DNA of 64,000 bases from Kitasatospora azatica KCTC 9699. GTDB lineage: Bacteria; Actinomycetota; Actinomycetes; Streptomycetales; Streptomycetaceae. The stretch is from positions 5,456,001 through 5,520,000 of the forward strand of contig NZ_JQMO01000003.1 in NCBI RefSeq assembly GCF_000744785.1, in the 5' to 3' direction. The position numbers were made by a program, and so were the translations under genes. Below, in pieces: positions 43,181 to 54,874 of this stretch. Numbering within the stretch: the first letter of the stretch is position 1; the number at the start of each line of letters is the position of its first letter. The notes below the pieces were generated by a model that had not been told where the DNA came from, searched no databases, and saw only the letters and a list, made by a program, of their open reading frames with translations.

Positions 43181-44203
43181 TCAGCAGGCCAACCGGCGGT
43201 CCGGACGCGGCGGATGAGCAGGCGGAGCGGGATGAGCCGCCGGGCCGTCCGGTCCCGGTTGCGCCGGAGCCCGCTGGGCCGGAACCCGCTGGGCAGTCCG
43301 CTCGGCGCCGTCCCGGTACCGGTCCACGGCGGCCTGCGCCGCGCGGGCCAACTCCCGTCGTCCGGTGTACTGCCCGGACGGCAGCGGGGCGGGGAGGACC
43401 ACCTCGGCCACCAACCCGTCCGCGGCGAGCACCCGCCGCAGCGAGAAGAGCAGCCCGTCCTCGCCCACGAAGGCCGCCGCCGTGGTCGACAGCCCGCCGA
43501 GCCGGTAGCGCAGGGCCATCGGCTGCACCGGCACCCCCGCGTCGAGCGCCGCCTGGAAGAGCGCGGGCCGGAACCGTCCGCCGGCCCGGCCGCACCAGGT
43601 GCTGCCCTCCGGGAAGACCGCCACCCGTTCGCCCCGGCGCAGCGCCCCGGCGAGCTCGGCGACAGTGCCGGGCAGCGCGCGCAGCCGGTCCCGGTCGATG
43701 AACAGGGTGCCGCCCCAGGCGGCGAGCGGACCGAGCAGCGGCCAGCGGCGCACCTCGGTCTTGGCCATCATCCGGGCGGGTCGCAGCGCGGCGATCAGCA
43801 GGATGTCCAGCCAGGAGACGTGGTTGGCCACCAGCAGCGCGCCGCCGCCAGGTCCACCGCGTCCACGGCCGGCAGCCGAACCGTCGGCCGAGCGGACCCG
43901 CACCCTGACCCCCAGCGAGCCGAGCACCAGCCGCGCCCAGGCCCGGATCAGCGCTGCCCGCACCCGCGGCGGCAGTCCGCGCACCGGTGGGATCAGCGCC
44001 ACCCCGGTGATCAGTACTGCGGCGCACCCCAGCGCGCGCAGCAGCTGCCGTCCGGGGCCGACCGTGACCGCCGGCCGCTCCACGCAGGCCTCGGGCGTGC
44101 ACGGCGCGGTCGGCAGCCAGACACTCGAGCGAACCGCCACGCTTGCGCTGCCTGTCCCGCCGGAGCGGGCTGTCCCGCTTGCGCTGCCTATCCCGGGGCT
44201 CAT
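43181..44203 (-). CDS. olsA: 1-acyl-glycerol-phosphate / lyso-ornithine-lipid acyltransferase
   Basis: The 340-residue PlsC-family enzyme carries NHVSWLDILL (the NHxSxxD active site), LFIDRDRL and VAVFPEGSTW (phosphate/substrate block). An N-terminal hydrophobic helix anchors it. The ATG at 44203 overlaps the stop of the GNAT gene (ATGA), so they are coupled. Together they match the OlsB-OlsA route to ornithine lipids, where OlsA adds the second acyl chain. Alternatively it is a general phosphatidic-acid synthase. The last 40 residues are a Pro/Ala/Arg-rich tail. Confidence 0.85.
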   Translation of the reverse strand: MSPGIGSASGTARSGGTGSASVAVRSSVWLPTAPCTPEACVERPAVTVGPGRQLLRALGCAAVLITGVALIPPVRGLPPRVRAALIRAWARLVLGSLGVRVRVRSADGSAAGRGRGGPGGGALLVANHVSWLDILLIAALRPARMMAKTEVRRWPLLGPLAAWGGTLFIDRDRLRALPGTVAELAGALRRGERVAVFPEGSTWCGRAGGRFRPALFQAALDAGVPVQPMALRYRLGGLSTTAAAFVGEDGLLFSLRRVLAADGLVAEVVLPAPLPSGQYTGRRELARAAQAAVDRYRDGAERTAQRVPAQRAPAQPGPDGPAAHPAPPAHPPRPDRRLAC

Positions 44204-44967
44204 GCCGCACCCAGGAAGTGCCGCAGGTACCGGGGGTCGGTCCGGCGCAGCGAGAGCAGCACGAACAGGTCGGCCACGCCGAACTCGGGGTCGTGCGCGG
44301 GCGTTCCGCAGACCCAGGCGCCCAGCCGCAGGTAGCCGCGGAGCAGCGGCGGCACGGCGGCCCGGGCAGCGCGGGGGCGGCCGGTCGGGTCCCAGGGGCG
44401 GTGCGGCGTCACCCGGTACTCCTCGGGGGCCAGGTACTTGGTCGCGACGTTGTCCCAGACCCCGGCCGCCAGCGCGCCGCCGTCGTCCAGCGGCACCGAG
44501 CAGCAGCCCGCGATCCAGTCGTGGCCGCTCTCCGCGAGGTAGCGCGCGATGCCGCCCCACATCAGGTTGATCACCGCCCCGTTGCCCCGGTGGTCCGGGT
44601 GGATGCAGGAGCGGCCGACCTCGACCAGGTCCCCGCGCAGCCCGGCCAGCCGGGACAGGTCGAACTCGGTGTCGGAGTACAGCCGGCCGGCCCGGGCCGC
44701 CTGGCTGGGCCGGAGCAGCCGGTAGGTGCCGACCACCTGGCCGGTGGCCAGTTCGCGGACCAGCAGGTGGTCGCAGTAGTCGTCGAAGGCGTCGACGTCC
44801 AGGCCGGGCAGCGGGCTGTCGAGGACCGCGCCCATCTCCTCGGCGAAGACCTGGTGGCGCAGGCGCTGGGCGGCGCGCACGTCCTCGCCGCTCTGGGCGA
44901 AGGAGATGGCGTAGCGGGACGGGGCCGCGAGCTGGGCCGCGGCGGGACGCAGTGGGGCGATGGTCAT
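44200..44967 (-). CDS. olsB: L-ornithine N-acyltransferase-like GNAT protein
   Basis: The 255-residue protein matches the OlsB/autoinducer-synthase-like acyltransferase family: RHQVFAEEMGAVL, DAFDDYCDHLLVRE, GQVVGTYRLLRP, and SCIHPDHRGNGAVINLMWGGIARY. OlsB attaches a 3-hydroxyacyl group from ACP to the ornithine amine, the first step of the non-phosphorus ornithine lipids made under phosphate limitation. The partner olsA-like gene follows with a 4-base overlap. ATG 44967 follows GGAGAG. I see no PHO box in the upstream 200 bp, but I did not score it. Confidence 0.87.
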   Translation of the reverse strand: MTIAPLRPAAAQLAAPSRYAISFAQSGEDVRAAQRLRHQVFAEEMGAVLDSPLPGLDVDAFDDYCDHLLVRELATGQVVGTYRLLRPSQAARAGRLYSDTEFDLSRLAGLRGDLVEVGRSCIHPDHRGNGAVINLMWGGIARYLAESGHDWIAGCCSVPLDDGGALAAGVWDNVATKYLAPEEYRVTPHRPWDPTGRPRAARAAVPPLLRGYLRLGAWVCGTPAHDPEFGVADLFVLLSLRRTDPRYLRHFLGAA

Positions 44968-45170
44968 GGCGAACTCTCCGTCGGGAGGAGGGCGAAGGCC
45001 TGGCACTGGGAGTTCTCGCCGGTCCGACTGGCCTTGAAGTGGCCAACCGACGGAGTCGAGATGTGCACCCGCTGAATGGCTGGCCGGTGCTGGAAGCCGC
45101 CGCCTGCTGGTCACGTGCCGGACGCCGGGAGGTCGTCTGCCGGCCATGACGCCCCGTCACCGTTCCCCGC

Positions 45171-46586
45171 ATGCCGAACTGGGGCGTGACCGCCGACCCG
45201 CTGCACTGTCGACGGCTGGGACTGGCCGGATCGGTGGCGCTCGCGGTGGGCGGACTGGCCTCCGGCGCGGTGCCGGTCGGCGCTCCGCGCTCGCTGGCCG
45301 ATCTCGGGCTCTTCCTCGCCTACTTCGGCATGGTGCTGCTGGTCGCCGCCTGGCTGCTGCTCGGCCGCGCGATCCGGAGCCCGGAGCGGCCCAGCCAGCG
45401 CTGGCTGCTGTACACCCTCGGCTGGTGGGCCGCGCCGCTGGTGCTCGGGCCGCCGCTGTTCAGCCGGGACGTGTACAGCTACCTGGCCCAGGGCGCGCTG
45501 GTGCAGGCCGGGGTGGACGTCTACACCAACGGGCCCGCGGTGCTCGGCGGCCCGCTGGCCGCCCAGGTGCCGGGCGTCTGGCAGAACACGCCGGCGCCGT
45601 ACGGTCCGGTCTTCCTCGAGCTGTCCAGCCTGACCGAGCGCCTGTTCGGCACCGGGCTGCACACCGGGGTGCTCGGACTGCGACTGGTGGCGCTGCTGGC
45701 CACCGGCGGACTCGCGGTGCTGCTGCCCCGGCTGGCCCGGGCCTGCGGGGTGGACCCGGCGGCCGCGCTCTGGCTCGGCGCGCTCAACCCGCTGCTGCTC
45801 TTCCACCTGGTGGCGGGCGCCCACAACGACGCCGTGCTGCTCGGCCTGCTGGTCGCCGGACTGGTCGCGGCCCGGCGCGGCCACCCGGTGCTGGCGGCCG
45901 TGCTGGTCACCCTCGCCGCGCTGGTGAAACTGCCGGCCGCGCTCGGCCTGTTCGCCGTGCTGCTGCTCTGGAACGGCCAACTGCGCGGTCGCGCCCGGCT
46001 GCCCAGAGCCCTGCTCGGCACCGGCGCGGTGGCGCTGGCGACCACCGTGGTGGTGACCCTGCTGACCGGGACGGGCTACGGCTGGATCCACGCGCTGGCG
46101 GTGCCGGTCTCGGCCGGCAGCTGGTCGCTGACCAGCGCGATCGGCCGGGCCAGCGGCGCCGTGGTGGGGACCTGGCTGCCCGGGCTCGGCCACCTGGCCG
46201 TGACCGCCTGGCGCTGGTTCGGCCTGGCCGTGGCGGCGGCCGCGGTCACCGCGCTGGCCGGCCGGGTGCGCCGCCAAGGCCTCGGCGTGGTCTACGCGTT
46301 GGGGCTGGGACTCGCCGTGGTGGTGGCGCTGGGGCCGGCGATACGGCCGTGGTACGCGCTCTGGGCGGTGGTGCTGATAGCCGCCGCCGCCCCCGAGGGC
46401 CGGGTGCGCCGCTGGGCCCCGGCGGTCAGCGGGCTGCTGGCGATCATCGTGGTGCCGGACGGCTTCACCCCGGACCGTGAGCAGCTGGCGATCGCGGTGG
46501 CGGGTGGCGCTGTCGCGGTCGCCGTCCTGGGCGGCCTGCGCCTGCTGCTCGCGGTGAGTCACGCCCGGCGGGCCAAACTGTGCTGA
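45171..46586 (+). CDS. polyprenol-phosphate-mannose-dependent mannosyltransferase (MptB-like)
   Basis: The 471-residue GT-C-fold membrane protein has about twelve TM helices. The catalytic-loop acidic residue is expected in PPLFSRDVYSYLAQGALV after TM3, and NPLLLFHLVAGAHNDA is the second conserved loop. In corynebacteria MptB extends lipomannan. Streptomycetes carry related genes for surface glycans or protein mannosylation, so the acceptor here is uncertain. It overlaps the following GT87 gene by 7 bases, forming a two-gene unit. Confidence 0.85.
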   Translation: MPNWGVTADPLHCRRLGLAGSVALAVGGLASGAVPVGAPRSLADLGLFLAYFGMVLLVAAWLLLGRAIRSPERPSQRWLLYTLGWWAAPLVLGPPLFSRDVYSYLAQGALVQAGVDVYTNGPAVLGGPLAAQVPGVWQNTPAPYGPVFLELSSLTERLFGTGLHTGVLGLRLVALLATGGLAVLLPRLARACGVDPAAALWLGALNPLLLFHLVAGAHNDAVLLGLLVAGLVAARRGHPVLAAVLVTLAALVKLPAALGLFAVLLLWNGQLRGRARLPRALLGTGAVALATTVVVTLLTGTGYGWIHALAVPVSAGSWSLTSAIGRASGAVVGTWLPGLGHLAVTAWRWFGLAVAAAAVTALAGRVRRQGLGVVYALGLGLAVVVALGPAIRPWYALWAVVLIAAAAPEGRVRRWAPAVSGLLAIIVVPDGFTPDREQLAIAVAGGAVAVAVLGGLRLLLAVSHARRAKLC

Positions 46587-47810
46587 TCGTTCGTCGACTG
46601 ATGCAGCGTCAGATCCTGCTCAAGGCAACCCTGCTGATCGTGCTCGGCACCGCTGCCGGGGTGTTCCTCGCGGTGATCCCCGGCCACCGCGGCTGGTTCG
46701 ACGTGGGTGTCTACTACGGCACCGTGCAGCACTGGATGCACGGCGGCGAGCTCTACGACTACCAACGGCCCGGCACCAGTTACGGCTTCACCTACCCGCC
46801 GTTCGCCGCGCTGTGCATGCTGCCGATGGTGCTGGTCGGCTGGCACACCGCGATCGCCATCGCCACCACGCTCAACGCGCTGGCCACCGCCGCGCTGCTG
46901 TACTGGCTGGTGGACCCGATCGCCCGCCGCCAGGGCTGGGACCGCTGGTTCGCCTTCGGCCTGGCCGCCTGCGCCTTCGCCGTCCTCAACCCGGTCCGCG
47001 ACACCTTCAGCTTCGGCCAGATCAACCTGCTGCTGATGGCCCTGGTCTTCGCCGACTGTCGCCAACTGGCGCGAGGCCGGGGCCGGTTCGCGGGCATCGG
47101 GATCGGCCTGGCGGCCGCGATCAAGCTCACCCCGGCGGTCTTCATCGGCTACCTGCTGATCACCCGACGGCGCCGCGCCGCGCTGCTCGCCGCCGGAACG
47201 GCCGTCGGCGCGACCCTGCTCGGGCAGTTGGCCGCGCCGAGCGCCTCGCACTTCTTCTGGACCGACGCGCTGTGGAACACCGGCCGGGTCGGATCGCTCG
47301 GCTACATCTCCAACCAGTCGCTGCAGGGCATGCTGGCCCGGCTCGCGCCGAGCTCGCCGAGCCGGATCGCCTGGGCGGTGGCCGTGCTGCTGGTACTCGG
47401 CCTCTGGGCCCACCGGGCCCGTCGGGCCGCGCTGCGCGGTGACCACCCGACCGGCTTCGCGCTCACCGGCCTGGCCTCCTGCCTGGTCAGCCCGATCACC
47501 TGGGTGCACCACCTGGTCTGGACGCTGCCCGCGCTGCTGACCCTGGCCGACGCCGGACTGCGGGCCCCGGGCCGGGTGCGGCGCCGCCTGCTGCTGGCCG
47601 GCGCCGGGGTCGGGTACCTGGTGCTGACCAGCGGCCTGGTCTGGCTCTGGCACGACCCGACCGGTGGCGTCGGCGAGTTGCTCGGCGCCAACGCCTACCT
47701 GCTGCTCACCCTCGCGCTGCTGGTCGCCGTCCCGCTGCCGCCCAAGCCGAAGGGCCGCCCCCGGACCGAGGTCCGGGAGCGGCCCGTGCTCACGCACAGC
47801 GGCGAACTGG

Positions 47811-47839
<29 letters not shown>
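46580..47839 (+). CDS. GT87-family alpha-mannosyltransferase-like membrane protein
   Basis: The 419-residue multi-spanning protein belongs to the DUF2029/GT87 family (PimE-like). It shows GWFDVGVYYGTVQHW with the catalytic-loop Asp after TM1, YGFTYPPFAAL, and FGQINLLLMAL. Such enzymes use polyprenyl-phosphate mannose to add alpha-1,2 mannose outside the membrane. The GTG at 46580 overlaps the MptB-like stop; an ATG at 46601 is possible. Its 3' end overlaps the convergent icd gene by 29 bp. Confidence 0.85.
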
Positions 47840-50030
<2,191 letters not shown>

Positions 50031-50184
50031 CGGTGCTCCGCTTCACGGCTACAACGTCTTGATGTCAAGATATCTCGTCCCGGGCCCTCTCCGACACCCG
50101 GGCCCGCCGGGGAGTCCACGAAGTCCGCTCGTGTTCACCCCGCCGGGCCCGGGTCACGCCTTCCGTTCCTGCGGCGTTGGCGGC

Positions 50185-50925
50185 TCAGCCGCGCTTCGGG
50201 CCCTCCTGCAGCACGCCGTCGACGTAGATGTCCGCCTTCCAGAAGGCGATCAGGCCGGCGGCCCGCTGGCTCTCCGGCAGCGCCGTGCGGTACGACCAGG
50301 CCAGGTCGCGGTGGTACTCGTCGCCGACCCGGACCGACCAGTACTCGGCCGTGCCCTTGTACGGGCAGTGGCTGACGGTGTCGGTCGGTTCCAGCAGGTC
50401 CATCCGGACATGCGTCTTGGGGAAGTAGTAGCGGGTCGGCAGGCCGGTCTCGAAGAGCAGCCGCGCGTTGCGCGACTCGGCGACCGTCACACCGTCCACC
50501 TCGACCCGGATGTGGCGAGAGCTGGGCAGCACGTCGATCCGGGTGTACGGGGAGCGGGGGTGCACGAAGACCTCCTCGTCCTCCTCGAACCAGGCGTCCA
50601 TCGCATCCCAGTCGAACCGGTAGTGGCCGCGCAGCTCCTCGATCGGCGACTCCTCGTAGTGCAGCGCGGCCCCCGGCGCCTGGGCCGCGCCGACCTTGAC
50701 GGTGTACTTCTGCGCGTCGCCGCGGCTGGGCGAGTGGGCGATCTTCCCGTCCGCCGCCAGCAGCTCCTGGTCGACGTCGGCGGCCGCGAAGTAGTACGTC
50801 GGGTAGTGCGGCGACTCCCACACCAGCAGCGGGTGGCTGCTGTCGGCCACCACCTGGCCGCCCAGGTAGACCCGGACGCGCTTGGCGCTCGGTTCGGTCC
50901 GGACGCTTCCTCGACTGGTCGTCAT
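50185..50925 (-). CDS. tandem DUF427 protein
   Basis: The 246-residue cytosolic protein contains two DUF427 modules, one around YLGGQVVADSSHPLLVWES and YYFAAADVD, the other around VDGVTVAESRNARLLFETG and RYYFPKTHVRMD. The second ends SHCPYKGTAEYWSV, the most conserved part. The domain fold is a beta-rich sandwich of unknown role. It is a single gene with ATG 50925 preceded by GGGACCG; the ribosome site is weak. Confidence 0.88.
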   Translation of the reverse strand: MTTSRGSVRTEPSAKRVRVYLGGQVVADSSHPLLVWESPHYPTYYFAAADVDQELLAADGKIAHSPSRGDAQKYTVKVGAAQAPGAALHYEESPIEELRGHYRFDWDAMDAWFEEDEEVFVHPRSPYTRIDVLPSSRHIRVEVDGVTVAESRNARLLFETGLPTRYYFPKTHVRMDLLEPTDTVSHCPYKGTAEYWSVRVGDEYHRDLAWSYRTALPESQRAAGLIAFWKADIYVDGVLQEGPKRG

Positions 50926-51055
50926 ATGTCCGTCGGTCCCTTCGAATTGAGCGGTCGGTACGTGCTAGCCACAGTACGTGACGGCCTGCGGGAGAACGAC
51001 GAACGCCCGCACCCGGCCGAGGGCCGGGTACGGGCGTCGATGCGGGTCGGTTCAC

Positions 51056-52069
51056 TCAGTAGCGTTGCTGCTCGTACTCCCGCGCCGCCGGGGCCTGCGG
51101 CGGCACCGGTGCGGCACGGTAGCGGCGCCCGCCGCGCGGGTGGCGGGTGAACCGGTAGCCGGCCACCCCCGCCAGCGCCGCGAGGGCGCCGCCGCCGATG
51201 GTCCAGAACCAGCGGGTGTTCCAGCCGGAGAACAGCTCCGAGTACCAGTGGGAGACCGCCTTGACCGGCGCGGCCGCCCGCAGGGTGCCCGGCTCCGTCG
51301 AGGCGGAGGCGGAGGGGGCGGCGGAGGCCGAGGCCGTGGCCGTCGGCGCGGCGGTGGCGCTCGGTGCGGCGCTGCCGCCGGGAGCGGGCGCGCTGCCCGG
51401 GTTGACCGGCGGCACCAGCGGCGCCTTGAGCGAGCCGCCCTCCGGCTGCGCGTCGTCCGCCCCGCCCTTGGTGCTGACGTGCAGGTTCACCTGCGCGGCG
51501 AGACCGAGGTCCTGCTGCTGGAGGTCGCTCACCGACAGCCGGACGTAGTACGTGCCGGGCAGCGGGTCACCGGACCACGGCTCGGCCCAGGTGCGGATCT
51601 GCCGCAGGGTGCAGCTGGTGGTGACCGAGGCCGCGCTCTGGCTCGCGGTCGCGTCCTGCGGCCCCGCGGTGCAGGCCTGGCGGCGGCGAAGCCCGTCGAA
51701 CAGCTCCACCGACCAGGTCTGCGGCCCGTGCCGGTCGGTGGACGGCGGGAGCGTGACGGTGACCTGCGCGGTGGCGATCTGCCCTTCGGAAGCCGCGAAG
51801 GCCCAGTACAGGTAGTCGCCGGTGGAGGCGGTCACGGCGGCGTCCTGGCCCGGGGCCAGCGTGGTCGCGGTCAGGAAGGAGGTGCCCGAGGTGGTCACCG
51901 GAGCGGCCGTGGAGCCGGGCGACGGGCTGGCCGACAGGTTGGCCGACGCACCGGCTGACGGGGTGGGGGAGGCCGCCGATGCCGCCGATGCCGCCGATGC
52001 CGCCGGAACGGCGAGCAGGGTGAGCCCGACCGCGAGCAGCCCGGCCTTGAGGATGGAAGGTGCACGCAT
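51056..52069 (-). CDS. secreted/membrane-anchored partner of the VWA protein
   Basis: The 337-residue protein has a Sec signal (MRAPSILKAGLLAVGLTLLA ... ASAA), then an Ala/Ser/Pro-rich patch, a beta-rich domain (residues about 60-220 with a Cys pair CTAG..CTLR), a second Pro/Ala/Thr linker, a TM helix (WFWTIGGGALAALAGVAGY) and a basic tail. The gene starts two bases after the VWA stop, so coexpression and physical association are likely. The function is unknown; homologs in streptomycetes follow VWA genes in the same way. Confidence 0.78.
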   Translation of the reverse strand: MRAPSILKAGLLAVGLTLLAVPAASAASAASAASPTPSAGASANLSASPSPGSTAAPVTTSGTSFLTATTLAPGQDAAVTASTGDYLYWAFAASEGQIATAQVTVTLPPSTDRHGPQTWSVELFDGLRRRQACTAGPQDATASQSAASVTTSCTLRQIRTWAEPWSGDPLPGTYYVRLSVSDLQQQDLGLAAQVNLHVSTKGGADDAQPEGGSLKAPLVPPVNPGSAPAPGGSAAPSATAAPTATASASAAPSASASTEPGTLRAAAPVKAVSHWYSELFSGWNTRWFWTIGGGALAALAGVAGYRFTRHPRGGRRYRAAPVPPQAPAAREYEQQRY

Positions 52070-52071
52070 GG

Positions 52072-53385
52072 TCAGTTCTCCCGCCAGACAGCGATCCGCC
52101 AGCGTGCCACCCAGCCGGCCAGCAGGCCGGTCAGCAGTCCGGCACCGGCCAGCACCAGGAGCAGGATCCAGCCCCGGCCCAGACCCATCGCCGGGCCGTC
52201 CGGCGTGGGCGAGGCCGCCGCCACGTCCACGGTCAGCTCCAGCGGCAGCCCGGGGTCGGCCTGCACGCCCGCCTGCGGCGCGAAGGAGTTGCTGACCACC
52301 AGGCAGACCTGGCGGTCCGCGGCGGTGCCGGGGGAGGGGGAGGCGGCCGGGCCCGGGTCGGACCAGCGCACGCCGGTGGAGGCGACATCGGTGCGGCCGC
52401 TGCCCGCGTCGGTCCCGCGGACCAGCTCCTGGCCGGTCCGGTCGGTGGCCTGCAGCAGCACGCCGTAGTCGCGGGCGACCGCGCGGTCGGGGGTCACGCT
52501 GACCGCGGCGCGCAGCTCCTGCCCCGGCTTGACCGGGACCCGGTAGACCCGGTGCTCGGAGAACTTCTCCCGGTCGCTGTACACGCCGGGCGTCAGCACC
52601 GGGGCATTGGCGCAGCTGTCGCTGCCGGCCACCTGCGCGGGGGTCTGGCGGTAGGTCTTGTCGGAGCGGTCGACCAGCTGCTTCACCCGATCGGTGAGCT
52701 GCTGCTGGGTGTGCACGTCGGTGTAGGTGCCGCCGGTCGCGTTGGCGATGCAGAGCAGCTGCTGGCGGATCTTGTCGTCGTGTGCCAGGCCGAGCGTGTC
52801 GACCACCAGGTGGATGCCCTGGGCGGCCAGCTCGCGGGCCACGTCGCACGGGTCGGGCGGGGCGCAGTCGTCCTCGCCGTCGGTGATCAGCACCACCCGG
52901 CGGGTGGCCTGGCCGCTGCCGAGGTCCTGCGCGGCGCCGCGCAGCGCCAGGCCGATCGGCGTCCAGCCGGTGGGCCGCAGGGTGGCCACGGCCGTCTTGG
53001 CCTCCACCTTGTTGGTCCGCCCGACCGGGAAGAGCACCTTGGTGTCCTTGCAGCCGTTGGCCTTGTCGCTCGCCGGGTAGGTCGCCCCGAGGGTGCGGAT
53101 GCCGAACTCGGCCTCCGGCGGCAGCGCGTCGATGACGTCGCTGATCGAGCGCTGGGCGACCGACATCCGGCTCTTGCCCTCGATGTCGGTGGCGCTCATC
53201 GAGCCGCTGACATCCAGCACCAGGTCGACCTTGGGCTCCTCGACGCCCTGGGTGGTCGGGGCGCCGCCGGCGCCGGTGGGTTCGTCGGCCTGCGCCGGCA
53301 GGCCGCTGAGCAGTGTGGCGGCCGTTATCGCCAGGGCGGCCAGCAGGCCTGCCGTCCTGGTCGGTCGTCGTCGGGTGATCTTCAC
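52072..53385 (-). CDS. exported VWA-domain protein
   Basis: The 437-residue protein has a signal (MKITRRRPTRTAGLLAALAI ... PAQA), a von Willebrand A domain with the metal-ion-dependent adhesion site DVSGSMSATD, threonine in RPTGWTPIGLALRG, and VVLITDGEDDC. A C-terminal beta domain (residues about 255-400) and a terminal TM helix (ILLLVLAGAGLLTGLLAGWVA) follow. VWA domains bind protein ligands through a divalent cation, so it probably scaffolds an envelope complex with the next gene. The AT-rich spacer 53386-53656 separates it from the binding-protein gene. Confidence 0.9.
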   Translation of the reverse strand: MKITRRRPTRTAGLLAALAITAATLLSGLPAQADEPTGAGGAPTTQGVEEPKVDLVLDVSGSMSATDIEGKSRMSVAQRSISDVIDALPPEAEFGIRTLGATYPASDKANGCKDTKVLFPVGRTNKVEAKTAVATLRPTGWTPIGLALRGAAQDLGSGQATRRVVLITDGEDDCAPPDPCDVARELAAQGIHLVVDTLGLAHDDKIRQQLLCIANATGGTYTDVHTQQQLTDRVKQLVDRSDKTYRQTPAQVAGSDSCANAPVLTPGVYSDREKFSEHRVYRVPVKPGQELRAAVSVTPDRAVARDYGVLLQATDRTGQELVRGTDAGSGRTDVASTGVRWSDPGPAASPSPGTAADRQVCLVVSNSFAPQAGVQADPGLPLELTVDVAAASPTPDGPAMGLGRGWILLLVLAGAGLLTGLLAGWVARWRIAVWREN

Positions 53386-53656
53386 GGCGGCATCCTACGG
53401 ATCATCAGCTCGACGCGTCCGACCTGCCCAGGAAGGCGGCCGACGAAATATCCACCCCCCACGAACGATGACGTGACCATGGCCGCTATATAGTGACCCC
53501 CTCTCGCCTCCGGGCGCTGCTGGGCGGCGGCTTGCCGCGTCCGCGGGCGGGTGCTTTTTCTCACCGGAACGGGGCCGGTGGGGTGCTGTCGGCGCCACCT
53601 GCCGCCATGCCTTGAACCCGCGGCACCGTGCGCCGTCCACATTGGGAGATTCGACG
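53386..53656. promoter_or_regulatory. 271-bp divergent promoter region
   Basis: It separates the VWA operon (minus) and the substrate-binding protein gene (plus). The core GCTATATAGTG at 53485-53495 gives a TATAGT -10 on the plus strand and a mirrored TATAGC on the minus strand, so it could serve either gene. Clear -35 partners are not visible. No gene or stable hairpin is supported in the rest. Confidence 0.35.
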
Positions 53657-54559
53657 ATGGGCTACTCCACCAGACACCGCTGCGCCGCCGTGGCCGCTGC
53701 CAGCACGACGGTCGCCCTGCTGCTGAGCGGCTGCGGCACGAGCGGCAAGGCCTCCCTGCACGACCAGCTGCCCGAGGCGATCCGCAAGGCCGGCGTGATC
53801 AAGGTCGGGGCCTCGTTCACCGCCGCGCCGGTGATCTTCCGCAACCAGCAGGGCCAGCCCGAGGGCCTGGACCCCGACATCGCCGCCGCCCTGGAGAAGG
53901 TGCTCGGCGTCAAGCTCGAGTTCCAGGACGTCGGGCTGTTCGCCAATGTGCTCCCCGGGCTGTTCGACAAGAAGTACGACATAGCGATGTCGGGCATCAC
54001 GGACACCCGCGCGCGCGAGCAGGGCGTCGACAAGAACAGCAACAAGATCAACGACGGCGTGGACTTCGTCGACTACTTCATGGCCGGCATCGGCATCGTG
54101 GTCGGCAAGGGCAACGCCGACGGGATCGCCAAGCTCGACGACCTGTGCGGCCGGACCGTCACGGTGAAGAAGGGCACGATCCACGACGACCTGGCGGGCC
54201 GCCAGCAGAAGGCCTGCGACCACCTCGGCAAGGCCCTCAAGATCCTCGAGACGGACGCCGACGCGAAGGCGCTGGACAACCTGAAGAGCGGCCAGGCCGA
54301 CGCCTACCTCACCGACTTCCCGAAGGCCCAGTACAACGCCCTGACCGTCGACAACGGCCAGACCTTCGCCGTCGCCGGCCCCCAGCTGCAGCCCCAGCCC
54401 TACGGAATCGCCCTGCGCAAGTCCGACACCGTGCTGCGTGACGTGCTCACCAAGGCGATGAACTCCCTCGTCCTGGGCACCGCCTACGACGGCATCCTGG
54501 CCAAGCGCCAGCTCGCCGCCGGCGCCATCCCGGTCGCGGTCGTCAACGGCAGCAGCTGA
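53657..54559 (+). CDS. amino-acid ABC transporter substrate-binding lipoprotein (SBP_bac_3)
   Basis: The 300-residue protein has a lipobox (TVALLLSGCGT) and the SBP_bac_3 pattern: VIKVGASFTAAPVIFRNQQG, LDPDIAAALEKVLGV, YDIAMSGITDTRAREQ, and DAYLTDFPKAQYN, ending YDGILAKRQLAAGAI. Such proteins hand polar amino acids to an ABC permease. No permease or ATPase gene is adjacent, so it is an orphan here. ATG 53657 follows GGGAGATTCGACG. A 15-bp hairpin terminates it. Confidence 0.93.
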   Translation: MGYSTRHRCAAVAAASTTVALLLSGCGTSGKASLHDQLPEAIRKAGVIKVGASFTAAPVIFRNQQGQPEGLDPDIAAALEKVLGVKLEFQDVGLFANVLPGLFDKKYDIAMSGITDTRAREQGVDKNSNKINDGVDFVDYFMAGIGIVVGKGNADGIAKLDDLCGRTVTVKKGTIHDDLAGRQQKACDHLGKALKILETDADAKALDNLKSGQADAYLTDFPKAQYNALTVDNGQTFAVAGPQLQPQPYGIALRKSDTVLRDVLTKAMNSLVLGTAYDGILAKRQLAAGAIPVAVVNGSS

Positions 54560-54728
54560 GCCTGCCGGTACGGCGGCACCGCCCGGCTGCTACCGGGCGG
54601 TGCCGCCGCCGTCGCGGCTGTGTCTCGTGAATCCGGCGCGCGTACCCTTCGTCTCTTCGGGCGTAGCTGATGAAGAAGTCGAACTCCGGCTCCGCGGCGC
54701 TCTCGCTGGTCCAGCCTTCGGTCACCAT
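54543..54728 (-). pseudogene. TIR-domain protein, 5' fragment
   Basis: From ATG 54728 the minus strand reads SAAEPEFDFFISYARRDEGYARRI, the first strand and BB-loop approach of a TIR domain (FDFFISYAxxD). After about 32 codons similarity stops, the frame becomes Arg-rich, and it runs through the neighbouring terminator to 54543. Complete streptomycete TIR proteins of this type continue for at least 120 more residues and often carry ATPase/TPR parts. So this is the stub of a lost signalling or NADase-type gene. It lies beside another possible defence-type gene (54875). Confidence 0.6.
54572..54607 (+). terminator. terminator of the binding-protein gene
   Basis: GGCGGCACCGCCCGG (54572-54586) pairs perfectly with 54593-54607 across the loop CTGCTA. 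There is no T tract, as is usual for streptomycete terminators. Confidence 0.75.
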
Positions 54729-54874
54729 GACGACCGGCTACCCCTCTCTGCCTATGACGGTATGTCAGAAGCGTAGGGTGATGATCAGCTCACGGATGGC
54801 CCGCGTCCGGAGGCTGCGGTAACGGAAGGGCGAAGATCACCCGAGGCTCGACCGCCCCCGCTACGCTCCGCGGC

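Noticed and set aside
43014..45172. Long minus-strand frames covering olsA/olsB as a single fusion
   Set aside because: The two families are in different frames with an ATGA overlap; the long frames are Ala/Arg/Pro shadows.
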